From positions 1-64,000 of the forward strand of contig CAMNQF010000004.1 of assembly GCA_946548895.1 (NCBI GenBank): a DNA stretch of 64,000 nucleotides, read 5' to 3'. Positions 1 through 8,658 of the stretch are shown one piece after another; within the stretch, counting starts at the first letter, position 1; every line of letters starts with the position of its first letter. The notes under the pieces are model-generated. The model worked only from the letters and a program-made list of their open reading frames with translations, had not been told where the DNA came from and searched no databases. The translations under genes and the position numbers were made by a program. The DNA comes from an uncultured bacterium. GTDB lineage: Bacteria > Bacillota > Clostridia > Oscillospirales > Oscillospiraceae.

Positions 1-2
1 CC

Positions 3-1079
3 AAGCTGCTGTGGATGCGGGAGCACGAGCCGGAAAACTTTGCGAAAATTCGCAAGATCATGCTCCCCAAGGACTATATCAACTACAAGCTGACGGGCGT
101 CCACTGCACGGACTACTCGGACGCCTCCGGGACGTTGCTGCTGGACGTTCAGAATAAGCGCTGGAGCCCGGAAATGTGTGGGATTTGCGGCGTCACGGAG
201 GAACAGCTCCCCAAGCTGTACGAGAGTTGGGAGGTGGTGGGGACGCTCAAGCCCGACGCGGCGAAAGCCCTGGGCCTGCCCGCGTCCGTGAAGGTGTGCG
301 CCGGGGCGGGGGACAACGCCGCCGCGGCTGTCGGCACCGGCACTGTAGGGGCGGGCGGCTGCAACATCTCTCTGGGCACCTCAGGCACCATCTTCATCAG
401 CTCGGACAAGTTCGGCGTAGACCCCAACAACGCCCTCCACGCCTTCGCCCACGCCGACGGCGGCTGGCACCTGATGGGCTGTATGCTGTCCGCCGCCTCC
501 TGCAACCAGTGGTGGTGCGGGGACATTTTGGGCACAAAGGACTACCCGGCGGAGCAGACCGCCATCACGTCGGACAAATTGGGCCGCAATCCGGTGTTTT
601 TCCTGCCCTACCTGATGGGGGAGCGCTCGCCCATTAACGACACCGACGCCCGGGGGGCCTTTGTGGGCATGAGCATGGACACCACCCGCGCCGGCCTCAC
701 CCAGGCGGTGCTGGAGGGGGTGGCCTTCGCCATCCGGGACAGCTTTGAGGTGGCGAAACGTCTGGGTGTGTCCATTCCCCGTTCCACCCTGTGCGGCGGC
801 GGCTCCAAGAGCCCGCTGTGGCGGAGGATTTTAGCCAATGTGCTGGGCATCCCGCTGGATATTCCCCAGACCGAGCAGGGCCCCGGCTACGGCGGCGCGG
901 TGCTGGCTATGGTGGGCTGCGGGGCCTTTGAGAACGTCCAATCCGCCTGCGGCGCGCTGGCGCGCGTGGCGGGCACGGTGGAGCCGGACGGGGAACTCAC
1001 CGCCCGGTATGACGCGCAATACCGCAAATTCAAAGCTATCTATCCGGCGTTGAAAAACGTGTTCCCTATCTTGAAATAA
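3..1079 (+). CDS. xylB: Xylulokinase-type FGGY sugar kinase (3' part)
   Basis: This is the C-terminal part (about 358 residues) of an FGGY-family carbohydrate kinase; the reading frame is already open at the window edge, so the start lies outside. The family phosphorylates a ketose or polyol with ATP in the cytoplasm, and family members are usually about 490-510 residues. Visible marks are the substrate-side stretch GAGDNAAAAVGTG, the phosphate-binding loop SLGTSGTIF and the C-terminal ATPase motif GGGSKSPLWRRILANVLG. The best fit is xylulokinase, but other FGGY kinases are not excluded. An isomerase-family gene follows 12 bases later, so the two probably act in one sugar pathway. Confidence 0.8.
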   Translation, partial: KLLWMREHEPENFAKIRKIMLPKDYINYKLTGVHCTDYSDASGTLLLDVQNKRWSPEMCGICGVTEEQLPKLYESWEVVGTLKPDAAKALGLPASVKVCAGAGDNAAAAVGTGTVGAGGCNISLGTSGTIFISSDKFGVDPNNALHAFAHADGGWHLMGCMLSAASCNQWWCGDILGTKDYPAEQTAITSDKLGRNPVFFLPYLMGERSPINDTDARGAFVGMSMDTTRAGLTQAVLEGVAFAIRDSFEVAKRLGVSIPRSTLCGGGSKSPLWRRILANVLGIPLDIPQTEQGPGYGGAVLAMVGCGAFENVQSACGALARVAGTVEPDGELTARYDAQYRKFKAIYPALKNVFPILK

Positions 1080-1091
1080 GGAGAGATCGTT

Positions 1092-2564
1092 ATGAAAAAT
1101 ATCCCTGATGTGAAGCTGGGCCTGATTGCCGTCTCCCGGGACTGCTTCCCCATCGCCCTGAGCGAGAAGCGCCGCGCCGCCATCAAAGCCGCCTATGCGG
1201 GCGACCTCTACGAGTGCCCTGTCACCGTTGAGAACGAGCTGGATATGCTGAAAGTCTTGGCCGATGTGAACGAGCACGGCTGCAACGCCCTGGTGGTGTT
1301 CCTGGGCAATTTCGGCCCCGAGACCCCCGAGACCCTCATTGCCAAAAACTTTGACGGCCCCTGTATGTTCGTGGCCGCCGCCGAGGGGGACGGCGACCTC
1401 ATCAATGGGCGCGGCGACGCCTACTGCGGTATGCTCAACTGCTCCTACAACCTGGGGATGCGCCATCTCAAAGGTTACATTCCCGAGTACCCCGTGGGCA
1501 CGGCGGAGGATATCGCCGCCATGATTGCGGACTTTGTGCCCATCGCAAAGGCGGTGATCGGCGTGAAGAACCTGAAGATTATCACCTTCGGCCCCCGGCC
1601 CCAGGATTTCTTTGCCTGCAACGCCCCCATCAAGGGTCTGTATGAGCTGGGCGTGGAGGTGGAGGAGAACTCCGAGCTGGACCTGCTGGTGAGCTACCAG
1701 GAGCACGCGGGCGACCCCCGCATCCCCGCCGTTTGCGCCGAGATGGCGGCGGAGATGGGCGAGGGCCGGTTCTACCCGGATTTGGGGGAGCGGATGGCCC
1801 AGTTTGAGCTGACCCTGCTGGACTGGGCGGAGAACCACAGGGGAAGCCGCAAGTACGTGGCCTTTGCCGACAAGTGCTGGCCCGCGTTTCCGTCCCAGTT
1901 CGGGTTCGAGCCCTGCTATGTCAACTCCCGGCTGGCGGCCCGGGGCATCCCCGTGGCCTGCGAGGTGGACATCTACGGGGCCCTGTCCGAGTACATCGGG
2001 GCCTGCGTCAGCGGCGACGCCGTGACCCTGCTGGACATCAACAACTCCGTCCCCGCCCAGCTGTGGGCGGAGCAAATCAAGGGCAAATTTGGCTACGCCC
2101 TCACCGACACCTTCATGGGCTTCCACTGCGGCAACACCCCCGCCTGCAAGCTGTGCGCGGACCGGGCGGTGAAGTACCAGCTCATCCAGAACCGCCTGCT
2201 GGAGAACGGCGGCGAGCCCGACTTCACCCGGGGCACCCTGGAGGGGGACATCGCGCCCAGCGACATCACCTTCTACCGCCTCCAGTGCGACAGTGAGGGC
2301 AAGCTGCGCTCCTACATCGCCCAGGGAGAGGTGTTGCCCGTCAAGACCGGCAGCTTCGGCGGCATCGGCGTGTTCGCCATCCCCGAGATGGGCCGCTTCT
2401 ACCGCCACGTGCTCATTCAGAAGCGTTATCCCCACCACGGGGCGGTGGCTTTCGGGCATTACGGCAAGGCCCTGTTCGAGGTGTTCAAGTTCCTGGGCGT
2501 GGAGGATATCGCCTACAATCAGCCCAAGAACCTTCCTTATCCCACCGAAAATCCCTGGAGTTAA
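1092..2564 (+). CDS. L-fucose/L-arabinose isomerase family protein
   Basis: A 490-residue cytoplasmic protein resembling the L-fucose/L-arabinose isomerase superfamily, which interconverts aldoses and ketoses using a divalent metal. The N-terminal half has the alternating Rossmann-like pattern of the family ([25 protein letters not shown]), and the C-terminal half carries [13 protein letters not shown] and a His-rich end ([14 protein letters not shown]) that could bind metal. A GGAGA ribosome site precedes the ATG. It follows an FGGY kinase by 12 bases, so isomerisation then phosphorylation of one sugar is a reasonable inference. The exact substrate cannot be told from sequence. Confidence 0.75.
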   Translation: MKNIPDVKLGLIAVSRDCFPIALSEKRRAAIKAAYAGDLYECPVTVENELDMLKVLADVNEHGCNALVVFLGNFGPETPETLIAKNFDGPCMFVAAAEGDGDLINGRGDAYCGMLNCSYNLGMRHLKGYIPEYPVGTAEDIAAMIADFVPIAKAVIGVKNLKIITFGPRPQDFFACNAPIKGLYELGVEVEENSELDLLVSYQEHAGDPRIPAVCAEMAAEMGEGRFYPDLGERMAQFELTLLDWAENHRGSRKYVAFADKCWPAFPSQFGFEPCYVNSRLAARGIPVACEVDIYGALSEYIGACVSGDAVTLLDINNSVPAQLWAEQIKGKFGYALTDTFMGFHCGNTPACKLCADRAVKYQLIQNRLLENGGEPDFTRGTLEGDIAPSDITFYRLQCDSEGKLRSYIAQGEVLPVKTGSFGGIGVFAIPEMGRFYRHVLIQKRYPHHGAVAFGHYGKALFEVFKFLGVEDIAYNQPKNLPYPTENPWS

Positions 2565-2574
2565 GAGCGGTGAG

Positions 2575-2748
2575 ATGAAAAAAATAACCCTTGGGATTGA
2601 GCTGGGCTCCACCCGGATCAAAGCGGTAGCTATCGACGAGCGCCATGCCCCCGTATCCTTCGGGGACTATACCTGGGCGTCCAGCTATGAGAACGGGATG
2701 TGGACGTATTCCCTGGATGAGGCGTGGACGGGCTTGAAGTCCGCCCGG
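2575..2748 (+). pseudogene. Truncated FGGY sugar kinase, N-terminal fragment
   Basis: About 58 residues read as the beginning of another FGGY kinase: the ATP-binding N-terminus [18 protein letters not shown] is intact and runs to a [15 protein letters not shown] stretch typical of ribulokinase or xylulokinase relatives. Homology then stops and transposase sequence begins in another frame. It starts 10 bases after the isomerase stop codon, so it was probably the next gene of that sugar operon before being cut by an insertion. It cannot encode an active kinase. Confidence 0.7.
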
Positions 2749-2980
2749 TCTGGGGTGGAGAACCGAAAAAGCGTATGCCGGCCATCCGGCCTTTGATAAG
2801 AGCCTATCCAAAAATTATAAGTGTATGGGGACAAAACGTGGTATCTTAATCGATGAAAAGGGGCTTCCGCTGTCCGTTGTCCTCTCGGGTGCAAGCGCAC
2901 ATGATACCAGGCTCTTGGAAGAAACGCTGGACAGCATCATCATTTCCCGTCCGAACCATCCACAGAATCTCTGCCTGGAT
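2749..2980 (+). mobile_element. IS5-type transposase fragment
   Basis: A stretch with the DDE-transposase character of IS5-group elements. Just before the second catalytic Asp region it reads GTKRGILIDEKGLPLSV and SGASAHDTRLLEETLDSI, ending at NLCLD, where intact proteins continue into the second catalytic Asp region. Both ends of the gene are missing and no terminal inverted repeats could be paired. It is a dead remnant lying between a kinase fragment and a GH3 fragment. Confidence 0.65.
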
Positions 2981-3163
2981 GTAGCTGGCGGCCATCTTGC
3001 CCGTCAGGAAGGGGTCCTCAAAGTTTCGCCCGCGGAAGGGGGAGCGCTTGACGTTGAGCCCGGGGCCCAGCACCACGCCCAGCCGCTCCACACTCCGGGT
3101 CTGCCAGAAGTCTTTGCCGGAAAACAGGCAGCGCTTTTCCTCCAAAGCCATCAGGGAGATCAA
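2975..3163 (-). pseudogene. GH3 beta-glucosidase fragment
   Basis: On the minus strand about 63 residues read like the N-terminal domain of a family 3 glycoside hydrolase. EEKRCLFSGKDFWQTRSVERLG is joined directly to VVLGPGLNVKRSPFRGRNFE and DPFLTGKMAASYI. In complete enzymes these blocks are separated by tens of residues, and the few residues normally between NFE and DPF are also missing, so the fragment has internal deletions as well as lost ends. It is not functional. Confidence 0.65.
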
Positions 3164-3200
3164 ATCTTGATGTTTTTATGCAATCATCCTCCGCAAATTA

Positions 3201-3232
3201 GGAACAGCCCGCCCGAACGGGCGGGCTGTTCC
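3201..3232. terminator. Perfect 15-bp hairpin, terminator-like
   Basis: A perfect inverted repeat (3201-3215 with 3218-3232, two-base loop) lies just after the minus-strand stop of the GH3 gene at 3256. The T-richness that follows on the minus strand is modest, so efficiency is uncertain. Confidence 0.6.
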
Positions 3233-3255
3233 CCGTCGAAATATAAAGTTTAAAG

Positions 3256-6189
3256 TTAGCCGTTCTTCTTCTTTTTGAGGGAGTGCCGAATCACGATTAC
3301 CTCTGTCACGGCCAGCAGGGCAATGAGGACAGCGTCCACAAGATAGGTCGTCATAATCCAGCCGGGAGTAGCCATGGCCGCGTCGTAATTCTCCTGGCTG
3401 TAGGTGGAGGAATTGACCACCGTATATAGAATATTTTTGGTGGCTTGCCGCATGACCAGCACAGAGGTGGCGCTGGTCTGGTCGGTGAGGATGGCGTCGT
3501 TACCGGCGGTGCCCAGCATGATGTCGCTGCCGCCCCGAACCGCCTTGTCGGCGTCCATGTAGCCGTAGTTGCCGAAGTAGTCGGTCAGCACCAGCCCCTT
3601 GTAGCCCCACTCGCCCCGGAGGATGTCGTTCAGCAGAGCGGAGCAGCCGCCGTCCCAGGTGGTGCCCACATAGACGTAGGAGGACATGACAGCCAGCGCC
3701 TGACCCTCGTTGGCCTTCACGCAGTCCTCAAAGGGCTTCAAGTACAGCTCACGGGCGGATTGCTCGGTCAGCCAAGTGCAGAGCATACCGTTGCGGTTGG
3801 TCTCCTGCTCGTTGAACGCAAAGTGCTTGATGTAGGGGTAAACGCCGTGGGCGTAGGCCGCCTCACATTCCTGAACGGCCATCCGGCCGCTGAGGAGGGG
3901 ATCCTCAGAGTAATACTCGAAGTTGCGCCCCGCGAACAGGGAACGGTGGAGATTCATGGAGGGGGCGTACCAGCCGTCCAGGCCGAAGTCCTCAAACTCC
4001 TGGCAGATACCGTCGCCCATTTTGTAGGCAAGGTCGGTGTTCCAGGTTTGAGCCAGCAGAATCTCGCCGCAGTAACCCATGCCAAACAGGCCACTGACGG
4101 AGTAGTTGACGCCCGCAGGGCCGTCGCTGTCCAGGGTGGCCACCTTTTTGATGGAGGGGACCTCCACCGTGGCAAAGCCGCCGTAGGCAATGAGCTGTAC
4201 CATCTCGTCCACCGTGACCTCATCCAGCAGGTCCTCCCACATGGGGTCGTCGTAGTCTTTGCCCCGCAGGTCCATCAGCTCCAGGCCGTTGTTTTTGCCG
4301 GTGGTGGGCATCTGGTCGCCGTCATTGTTGTGCTGGTAGGGGTCGTAGGTGCCATTGCCGCTGATTTCATAGGTGTCCCGGTCCAGAGTGTAATTGGAGG
4401 GGGCGGCGGTGGCAGCGGCGTAATTGGCGAAGCCGTCGGCGCGGGACAGATATTCGATTGTGCCCTCGGCAAAGGCCAGCTTGCTGTCGGCCACCACCAA
4501 ATCGTTATTATGGAGATTGTTCTCGTTGTAGACGATGTTGGAAGCAATGTCGAAGGTAAAGGCGTCCACCACGGTGTGGGCGTCGGTGCGCAGGGAAACC
4601 TCGTACTCACCGGCCTCCAGCACATAATAGCCGGCGCCATGGGTATCGAAGGAGGCCAAATCTTCCTTATCAAATGCCAGCGTTACCGTTTCAGACTGGC
4701 CGGGCTGGAGCACGCCGGTCTTGCCGAAAGCGGCCAGATTGACCGCCGCTTTCTCGATCCCGCCGTTGGTGTAGGGGGGCGTGTAGTACAGCTCCACCAC
4801 GTCCTTACCGGCGGTGCTGCCGGTGTTGGTGACGGCCACGTCCACGGTGACGGTATCGCCGCTGGCGTCGGAGCTGACGATCTCCTGGGAGAAGGTGGTG
4901 TAGCTCAGACCGTAGCCGAAGGGATACATGACGGTGGCGTCATAGTCGAAGTCAAAGCCGTTCTCCTGGGCCTCCACATAGGCGGTTTCATAGTAGCGGT
5001 AGCCCACGTAGACGCCCTCCACATAGTTGACAAAGGAAACCACGCCGTCCACGGTGCCGCTCCAGGCCGCGATGGCGGCGGAGGTCACGTCCTCCACGTT
5101 GTCATAGGAGAAGTGGCCGATGTTGTTGTAGGTGGGACCCAGGGTGGCGTCCCGCAGCCAGGTATCCACGGTCTTGCCGGAGGGGTTGACCTCGCCCTTC
5201 AAAATCCTGCCCAGGGCGTTGAAGCCGGTAGCGCCGGGGCTGGCGCACAGCAGCACGCCGCGGATCTGCTCATATTCCTCGGTCCAGCCCATCTCCAGGG
5301 GGTTGGAACCGTTGTAGACCACGATGACGTTGTCGAAGTTGGAGCAGACCAGCTCCACCAAATCTCTCTCGGTCTGGCTCAACTCCAGGTAGGTCGTGCC
5401 CGCGGTAAAATCGTCGTAGCTGCCGTTGTTGGTGTAGGACGCCCGTGTGTACTTGGTGCCCTTCTGATAGCTGCCGTCCATGACCGCGCCCATATCGTGG
5501 GGCAGGTCCGCGCCCTCGCCGCCGCAGCGGGCGATGACCACCAGGGCGGTGTCGGAGAAAGACTTGGCGCTGTTCATCAGCGTGTCGCCGTAGCTGTCGG
5601 CGGTGGGCTCAGGCAGAGTCCAGTCCTGGCCGTTGTTGATGGTGATTTGGGGCCGGTCGGCGCGGTAGGCGGTGTACTTGTCGGGCAGCTCAGAGTTCAG
5701 GCTGAATCCCGCGTTCTCCAGCCCCTTCAGCAGGGTGACGGCGGTGGAGGCGTCCACGGTGCCGGAGCCGGTGCCGCCGTACACCGGATTGGTGGAGGCC
5801 CATCCGAACACGTTCAGGTTGGTAACGCCGGTCAGAGGAAGGGTGCCGTCATTCTTGGTCATGATGATGCCCTCGCTGGCCACCTCCTCGCAGACGTCCT
5901 TGGAATTTTGGACCGTGGCCTCGTTCAGTGACCCGGTTTCGGCCAGAACGCTGGAGAGCAGGTCCCGCATGGGCCCCATCAGGATGCCGTTGACCAGCAC
6001 GCCGATGGCCAGCACAGCCGCCAGCACAGATTGGGCGCGGATCATGCCCGCCTTGGACTTGTTGATTTTGCCTGCGAAAATCAGCAGGGCAATCATGGCC
6101 GCCAGCACCACGCCGATGCCGATGAGCCACCCGCTGATTTGGGACGCGACGCTCCATACATCTTCCCACGCGATTTGAATGCCTGTCAT
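3256..6189 (-). CDS. Membrane-anchored GH3 glycosidase with swapped domain order
   Basis: A 977-residue family 3 glycoside hydrolase, probably a beta-glucosidase or related exo-enzyme facing outward. The domain order is inverted. After two N-terminal membrane helices (about 19-39 and 49-70) comes the alpha/beta sandwich usually found at the C-terminus (about 95-430, ending YPFGYGLSYTTF), then a fibronectin-III-like domain (about 435-545), then the catalytic barrel (about 625-930) with GRNFEYYSEDPLLSG and the likely nucleophile Asp in VLTDYFG. A last helix and a lysine-rich tail end the protein. Such inversion is known in some ruminococcal and Butyrivibrio enzymes. A paralogue lies at 52184-55222. 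Confidence 0.85.
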   Translation of the reverse strand: MTGIQIAWEDVWSVASQISGWLIGIGVVLAAMIALLIFAGKINKSKAGMIRAQSVLAAVLAIGVLVNGILMGPMRDLLSSVLAETGSLNEATVQNSKDVCEEVASEGIIMTKNDGTLPLTGVTNLNVFGWASTNPVYGGTGSGTVDASTAVTLLKGLENAGFSLNSELPDKYTAYRADRPQITINNGQDWTLPEPTADSYGDTLMNSAKSFSDTALVVIARCGGEGADLPHDMGAVMDGSYQKGTKYTRASYTNNGSYDDFTAGTTYLELSQTERDLVELVCSNFDNVIVVYNGSNPLEMGWTEEYEQIRGVLLCASPGATGFNALGRILKGEVNPSGKTVDTWLRDATLGPTYNNIGHFSYDNVEDVTSAAIAAWSGTVDGVVSFVNYVEGVYVGYRYYETAYVEAQENGFDFDYDATVMYPFGYGLSYTTFSQEIVSSDASGDTVTVDVAVTNTGSTAGKDVVELYYTPPYTNGGIEKAAVNLAAFGKTGVLQPGQSETVTLAFDKEDLASFDTHGAGYYVLEAGEYEVSLRTDAHTVVDAFTFDIASNIVYNENNLHNNDLVVADSKLAFAEGTIEYLSRADGFANYAAATAAPSNYTLDRDTYEISGNGTYDPYQHNNDGDQMPTTGKNNGLELMDLRGKDYDDPMWEDLLDEVTVDEMVQLIAYGGFATVEVPSIKKVATLDSDGPAGVNYSVSGLFGMGYCGEILLAQTWNTDLAYKMGDGICQEFEDFGLDGWYAPSMNLHRSLFAGRNFEYYSEDPLLSGRMAVQECEAAYAHGVYPYIKHFAFNEQETNRNGMLCTWLTEQSARELYLKPFEDCVKANEGQALAVMSSYVYVGTTWDGGCSALLNDILRGEWGYKGLVLTDYFGNYGYMDADKAVRGGSDIMLGTAGNDAILTDQTSATSVLVMRQATKNILYTVVNSSTYSQENYDAAMATPGWIMTTYLVDAVLIALLAVTEVIVIRHSLKKKKNG

Positions 6190-6252
6190 GTTCGTTCCTC
6201 CTCATGTTCTCTTGTGGGGAGCTCGACGGCCGTCTGTTCCCTTGATGATTGA

Positions 6253-6282
6253 ATTATAACAAGTGGAAAGTATAATGTCCAA
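6253..6282 (-). promoter_or_regulatory. Sigma-70-like promoter for the GH3 gene
   Basis: Read on the minus strand: TTGGAC (6277-6282), 18-base spacer, TATAAT (6253-6258), about 65 bases upstream of the GH3 start at 6189. Confidence 0.5.
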
Positions 6283-6338
6283 TACCCAGTTTGAATTGTC
6301 AATTATGCCTGAGCTGTATGATAATTCGGGCGAAATTT

Positions 6339-6368
6339 GACCCCACCCGGCTCCCGCCGGGCGGGGTC
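6339..6368. terminator. GC-rich terminator-like hairpin
   Basis: The arms 6339-6351 and 6356-6368 pair over 13 positions with one mismatch. It sits after the end of the minus-strand flavodoxin group and could close that transcript, though a long T-run is missing. Confidence 0.45.
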
Positions 6369-6386
6369 TGCTATTTGGGGCTCAGT

Positions 6387-6554
6387 CTATAAATATCTCA
6401 CTCTGTTCCAGCCATGCGGCCACATCTGTTTGGCTCTGCGCGGGGGCGGAGTGATAGGAGGGGCAGTTTGCGCCCGCCCTGTCTCCCCACATCCTTCCAG
6501 TCCAGTGGCCAGCAGGAGGGCAAACATCAAGAAATCATGCGTTGCTTTTTTCAT
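6387..6554 (-). CDS. Short putative lipoprotein (possibly truncated)
   Basis: A 55-residue frame whose ATG overlaps the stop of the DUF4405 gene (ATGA), a normal sign of translational coupling. The start is a lipoprotein signal: charged MKKATHDF, a hydrophobic stretch and a lipobox-like LEGC. Only about 30 residues follow, rich in Pro and Arg, with no recognisable domain. Flavodoxin lipoproteins occur nearby (9797-10561), so this may be the leftover head of a similar gene, or a genuine small lipoprotein. The function is unknown. Confidence 0.4.
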   Translation of the reverse strand: MKKATHDFLMFALLLATGLEGCGETGRAQTAPPITPPPRRAKQMWPHGWNRVRYL

Positions 6555-7237
6555 GGCTGTTGATTCCTTTTCGCGCTCTTTAGGAGTTTTGCGGCGCAGT
6601 GGGCCAGGAAAATAAACGTTCCCATCATAGCCAGATAGTCCAGGTAGAACAGGATCTTTGATTCTCCGTAGTCCAGGAAAACAAATTCCGCCTGTGCAAA
6701 CAGGTATACGGGCAGCCCGCGCCGCACCAGCGCGGCGACCCCATAGAGGGCGATCCCTCCGCCCAGGAGGGTGAAAAGCATGGAACAGAGTTTGTTGGAA
6801 CCCTGTACCGCACCAAACCGCTGGGCAATCCCCAGCAGCATCCCCCAGTGAAGCCCCAAATGCGCCGCCATCAGGACAAAGCCCCAATAGGCGGACAGCA
6901 TATGCAGCACCCTGGCAAAGGCGGTCCCGCCCTGGATGGGGAGAAAGGCGAACACCTTCCGAGAGAGGATCACCCCGCTGGCCATCAGCCCCAGCATGGC
7001 GCACAGCACCAGCGCATCGACAATCACCTGAAAGACACGCAGCGCAGGATAGCGCCCTTTAAACAGGCTTTTCCACCAGCTCCAGTTCAGGACGTGATGG
7101 AGGATGAACAGCACAAACATTCCCGCGCCCACCCATTCATGGGCGGCGTCGCCCCAGAGATGGTAGCCCATCAGAATCAGAAGACCGACGGTCATGAGAA
7201 CGTCCGCCAGAATCTTGGCGCGCTGCTTTGGTTTCAT
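6551..7237 (-). CDS. DUF4405-like cytochrome-b-type membrane protein
   Basis: A 228-residue integral membrane protein with about five or six hydrophobic helices. It matches the DUF4405 pattern: an early helix followed by HEWVGAGMFVLFILHHVLNW, then RVLHMLSAYWGFVLMAAHLGLHWG, with histidines spaced inside helices as in cytochrome-b-like haem or quinone proteins. The family role is not firmly established; membrane electron transfer is an inference. The gene lies 12 bases downstream of the decarboxylase/cupin gene and overlaps the short lipoprotein, so it belongs to the minus-strand flavodoxin operon. Confidence 0.7.
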   Translation of the reverse strand: MKPKQRAKILADVLMTVGLLILMGYHLWGDAAHEWVGAGMFVLFILHHVLNWSWWKSLFKGRYPALRVFQVIVDALVLCAMLGLMASGVILSRKVFAFLPIQGGTAFARVLHMLSAYWGFVLMAAHLGLHWGMLLGIAQRFGAVQGSNKLCSMLFTLLGGGIALYGVAALVRRGLPVYLFAQAEFVFLDYGESKILFYLDYLAMMGTFIFLAHCAAKLLKSAKRNQQP

Positions 7238-7249
7238 GCCGCGCTCCTT

Positions 7250-8005
7250 TTACTGGTCCAGTTTGCCGTACGGAGCGTCGTCCACAGCCTCCAGCCATTC
7301 ATTGCTGCCGTTCTCCCCCGGCACCTCTACCGCCAGATGAGAAAACCAGCTGTCCGCCGCCGCGCCGTGCCAGTGCTTGACGCCCACGGGGATGTTGACC
7401 ACATCTCCCGGATGCAGCGCCCGGGCCTCCTGCCCCCACTCCTGATACCAGCCCCGTCCGGCCACGCAGACCAAGATCTGCCCGCCGCCCCTGTCCGCGT
7501 GGTGGATGTGCCAGTTGTTGCGGCACCCCGGCTCAAAGGTCACGTTGAAAATGCCCACCTGCTGCGTGGAGAGCGGCGCGAGGTAGCTCTGGCCGGTGAA
7601 GTATTGGGCAAAGCCGTCGTTGGGCTGCCCGATGGGGAACACCATGGCGTTGGCGTGGGCAGTCCTTGCGTCCGTTCCATCCTCCGTCCAGATGTCCTTT
7701 GCCATGCGGAACGCCGCCCACGCCTTGGGCCAGCCCGCGTAAAAGGCCGCGTGGGTCAGGATCTCCGCGATCTCCGATTTGGTGATCCCGTTCTGCTTCG
7801 CCGCCATCAAATGGTGCTGTAATGAGGAATCGGTCAATCCCTGGGCCATTAAGGCCGTCACCGTGACCAGGGAGCGGTCCCGCAGGGACAGCTTATCCTC
7901 CCTGCTCCACACCTCCCCGAACAGCACATCGTCATTGAGCTGCGCAAATTTGGGGGCGAACTCCCCCAAAGCCTCCCGGCCTGCCGTCTGTTTCACTGCC
8001 ATCAT
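7250..8005 (-). CDS. Carboxymuconolactone decarboxylase-like/cupin fusion protein
   Basis: A 251-residue soluble protein of two domains. Residues about 20-110 are an AhpD/carboxymuconolactone-decarboxylase-like helical domain (LSLRDRSLVTVTALMAQG, ITKSEIAEILTHAAFYAGWP), but the CxxC of peroxidase-type AhpD members is absent. Residues about 140-235 form a cupin barrel with metal ligands in HIHHADRGGGQILVCVAGRGW and PVGVKHWHG. Related fusions in Firmicutes are usually annotated only by domain. It is the second gene of the flavodoxin operon, 14 bases after the flavodoxin. A role in handling small aromatic or oxidised compounds is inference. Confidence 0.75.
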   Translation of the reverse strand: MMAVKQTAGREALGEFAPKFAQLNDDVLFGEVWSREDKLSLRDRSLVTVTALMAQGLTDSSLQHHLMAAKQNGITKSEIAEILTHAAFYAGWPKAWAAFRMAKDIWTEDGTDARTAHANAMVFPIGQPNDGFAQYFTGQSYLAPLSTQQVGIFNVTFEPGCRNNWHIHHADRGGGQILVCVAGRGWYQEWGQEARALHPGDVVNIPVGVKHWHGAAADSWFSHLAVEVPGENGSNEWLEAVDDAPYGKLDQ

Positions 8006-8019
8006 TTATCCGTCCTTTC

Positions 8020-8499
8020 TTATCGGTTGATTCGTTTCAGCCATTGCGCCACCAGCGTTTCCGCTTGTGCTCCTCCGTCCTCCTGAATGGACAGCAGAGG
8101 CAGCACATCACAGCCGATGCAGTGTGAGCGCACAACCTGGGCAATTTCCCCCTCGCCGCCACCGCCGTGGGTGCAGAAGGGGATGATCGTTTTGTCCGTG
8201 GGCATCATCTCCCGCAGAAAAGCGGTAACCGGCGGCGCTGTCGTAGACCACCAGTTGGGCGTCCCCAGATAAACGGCCTCATACGCGCTCCAGTCCATGT
8301 CCATGGGCCGCAGGGGCGGATACTGCTTCCGCTGGATTTGCTCCTTGGCCTGGGACAGCACCTCGTCGTAATTTTGCGGGTAATCCGCTTCCGGCCGGAG
8401 CTCCCGCAGGTCTGCCCCGGTCTTCTCGGCAATGATCCGGGCAATGCGCCGGGTGTTGCCGGACCAGGAGTAAAATAGAACCAGGCTCTTTTTTGACAT
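8020..8499 (-). CDS. Flavodoxin (cytosolic)
   Basis: A 159-residue single-domain flavodoxin carrying FMN for low-potential electron transfer. The phosphate-binding loop SWSGNTRR is at about residues 11-18, and the isoalloxazine-contacting loop GTPNWWSTTAPP and PFCTHGGGGEG follow as in the flavodoxin_4 group. The ATG at 8499 is chosen because GGAGGTG lies 6-8 bases upstream; a longer frame to 8541 has no ribosome site. No signal peptide is present, unlike the two other flavodoxins of this region. It heads the minus-strand operon and lies downstream of a LysR gene. Confidence 0.88.
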   Translation of the reverse strand: MSKKSLVLFYSWSGNTRRIARIIAEKTGADLRELRPEADYPQNYDEVLSQAKEQIQRKQYPPLRPMDMDWSAYEAVYLGTPNWWSTTAPPVTAFLREMMPTDKTIIPFCTHGGGGEGEIAQVVRSHCIGCDVLPLLSIQEDGGAQAETLVAQWLKRINR

Positions 8500-8540
8500 G
8501 AAAACACCTCCGCGGTCAAAACTCAAATTTGGACAGATCA

Positions 8541-8577
8541 AAAGGCTGGCAACGGGATGTTCCGGCCGCCAGCCTTT
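8541..8577 (-). terminator. Hairpin between lysR and the flavodoxin gene
   Basis: The arms 8542-8550 and 8568-8576 pair perfectly over nine bases and are followed on the minus strand by TTTT. It may end the LysR transcript; because only about 40 bases separate it from the flavodoxin start, it could also sit in that gene's leader. Confidence 0.6.
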
Positions 8578-8658
8578 CCCCTCGTATTTCTTATCATAAA
8601 ACGAAAGGGACTTTCTGTCTAATACTTATATCGAATGATTTATCATGCCTGAACTGTA

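Noticed and set aside
3445-5931. Long open frame on the plus strand opposite the GH3 gene (828 codons)
   Set aside because: It mirrors the high-GC codon pattern of the minus-strand gene, is Val/Gly/His-rich with no domain, and has no ribosome site; the antisense frames at 831-2621, 24096-25967, 49038-51887, 52001-55324 and 55559-58006 are rejected for the same reasons.
6337-6615. Plus-strand open frame after the GH3 promoter region
   Set aside because: It begins at a terminator-like hairpin and lies antisense to the coupled lipoprotein and DUF4405 genes, without a ribosome site.
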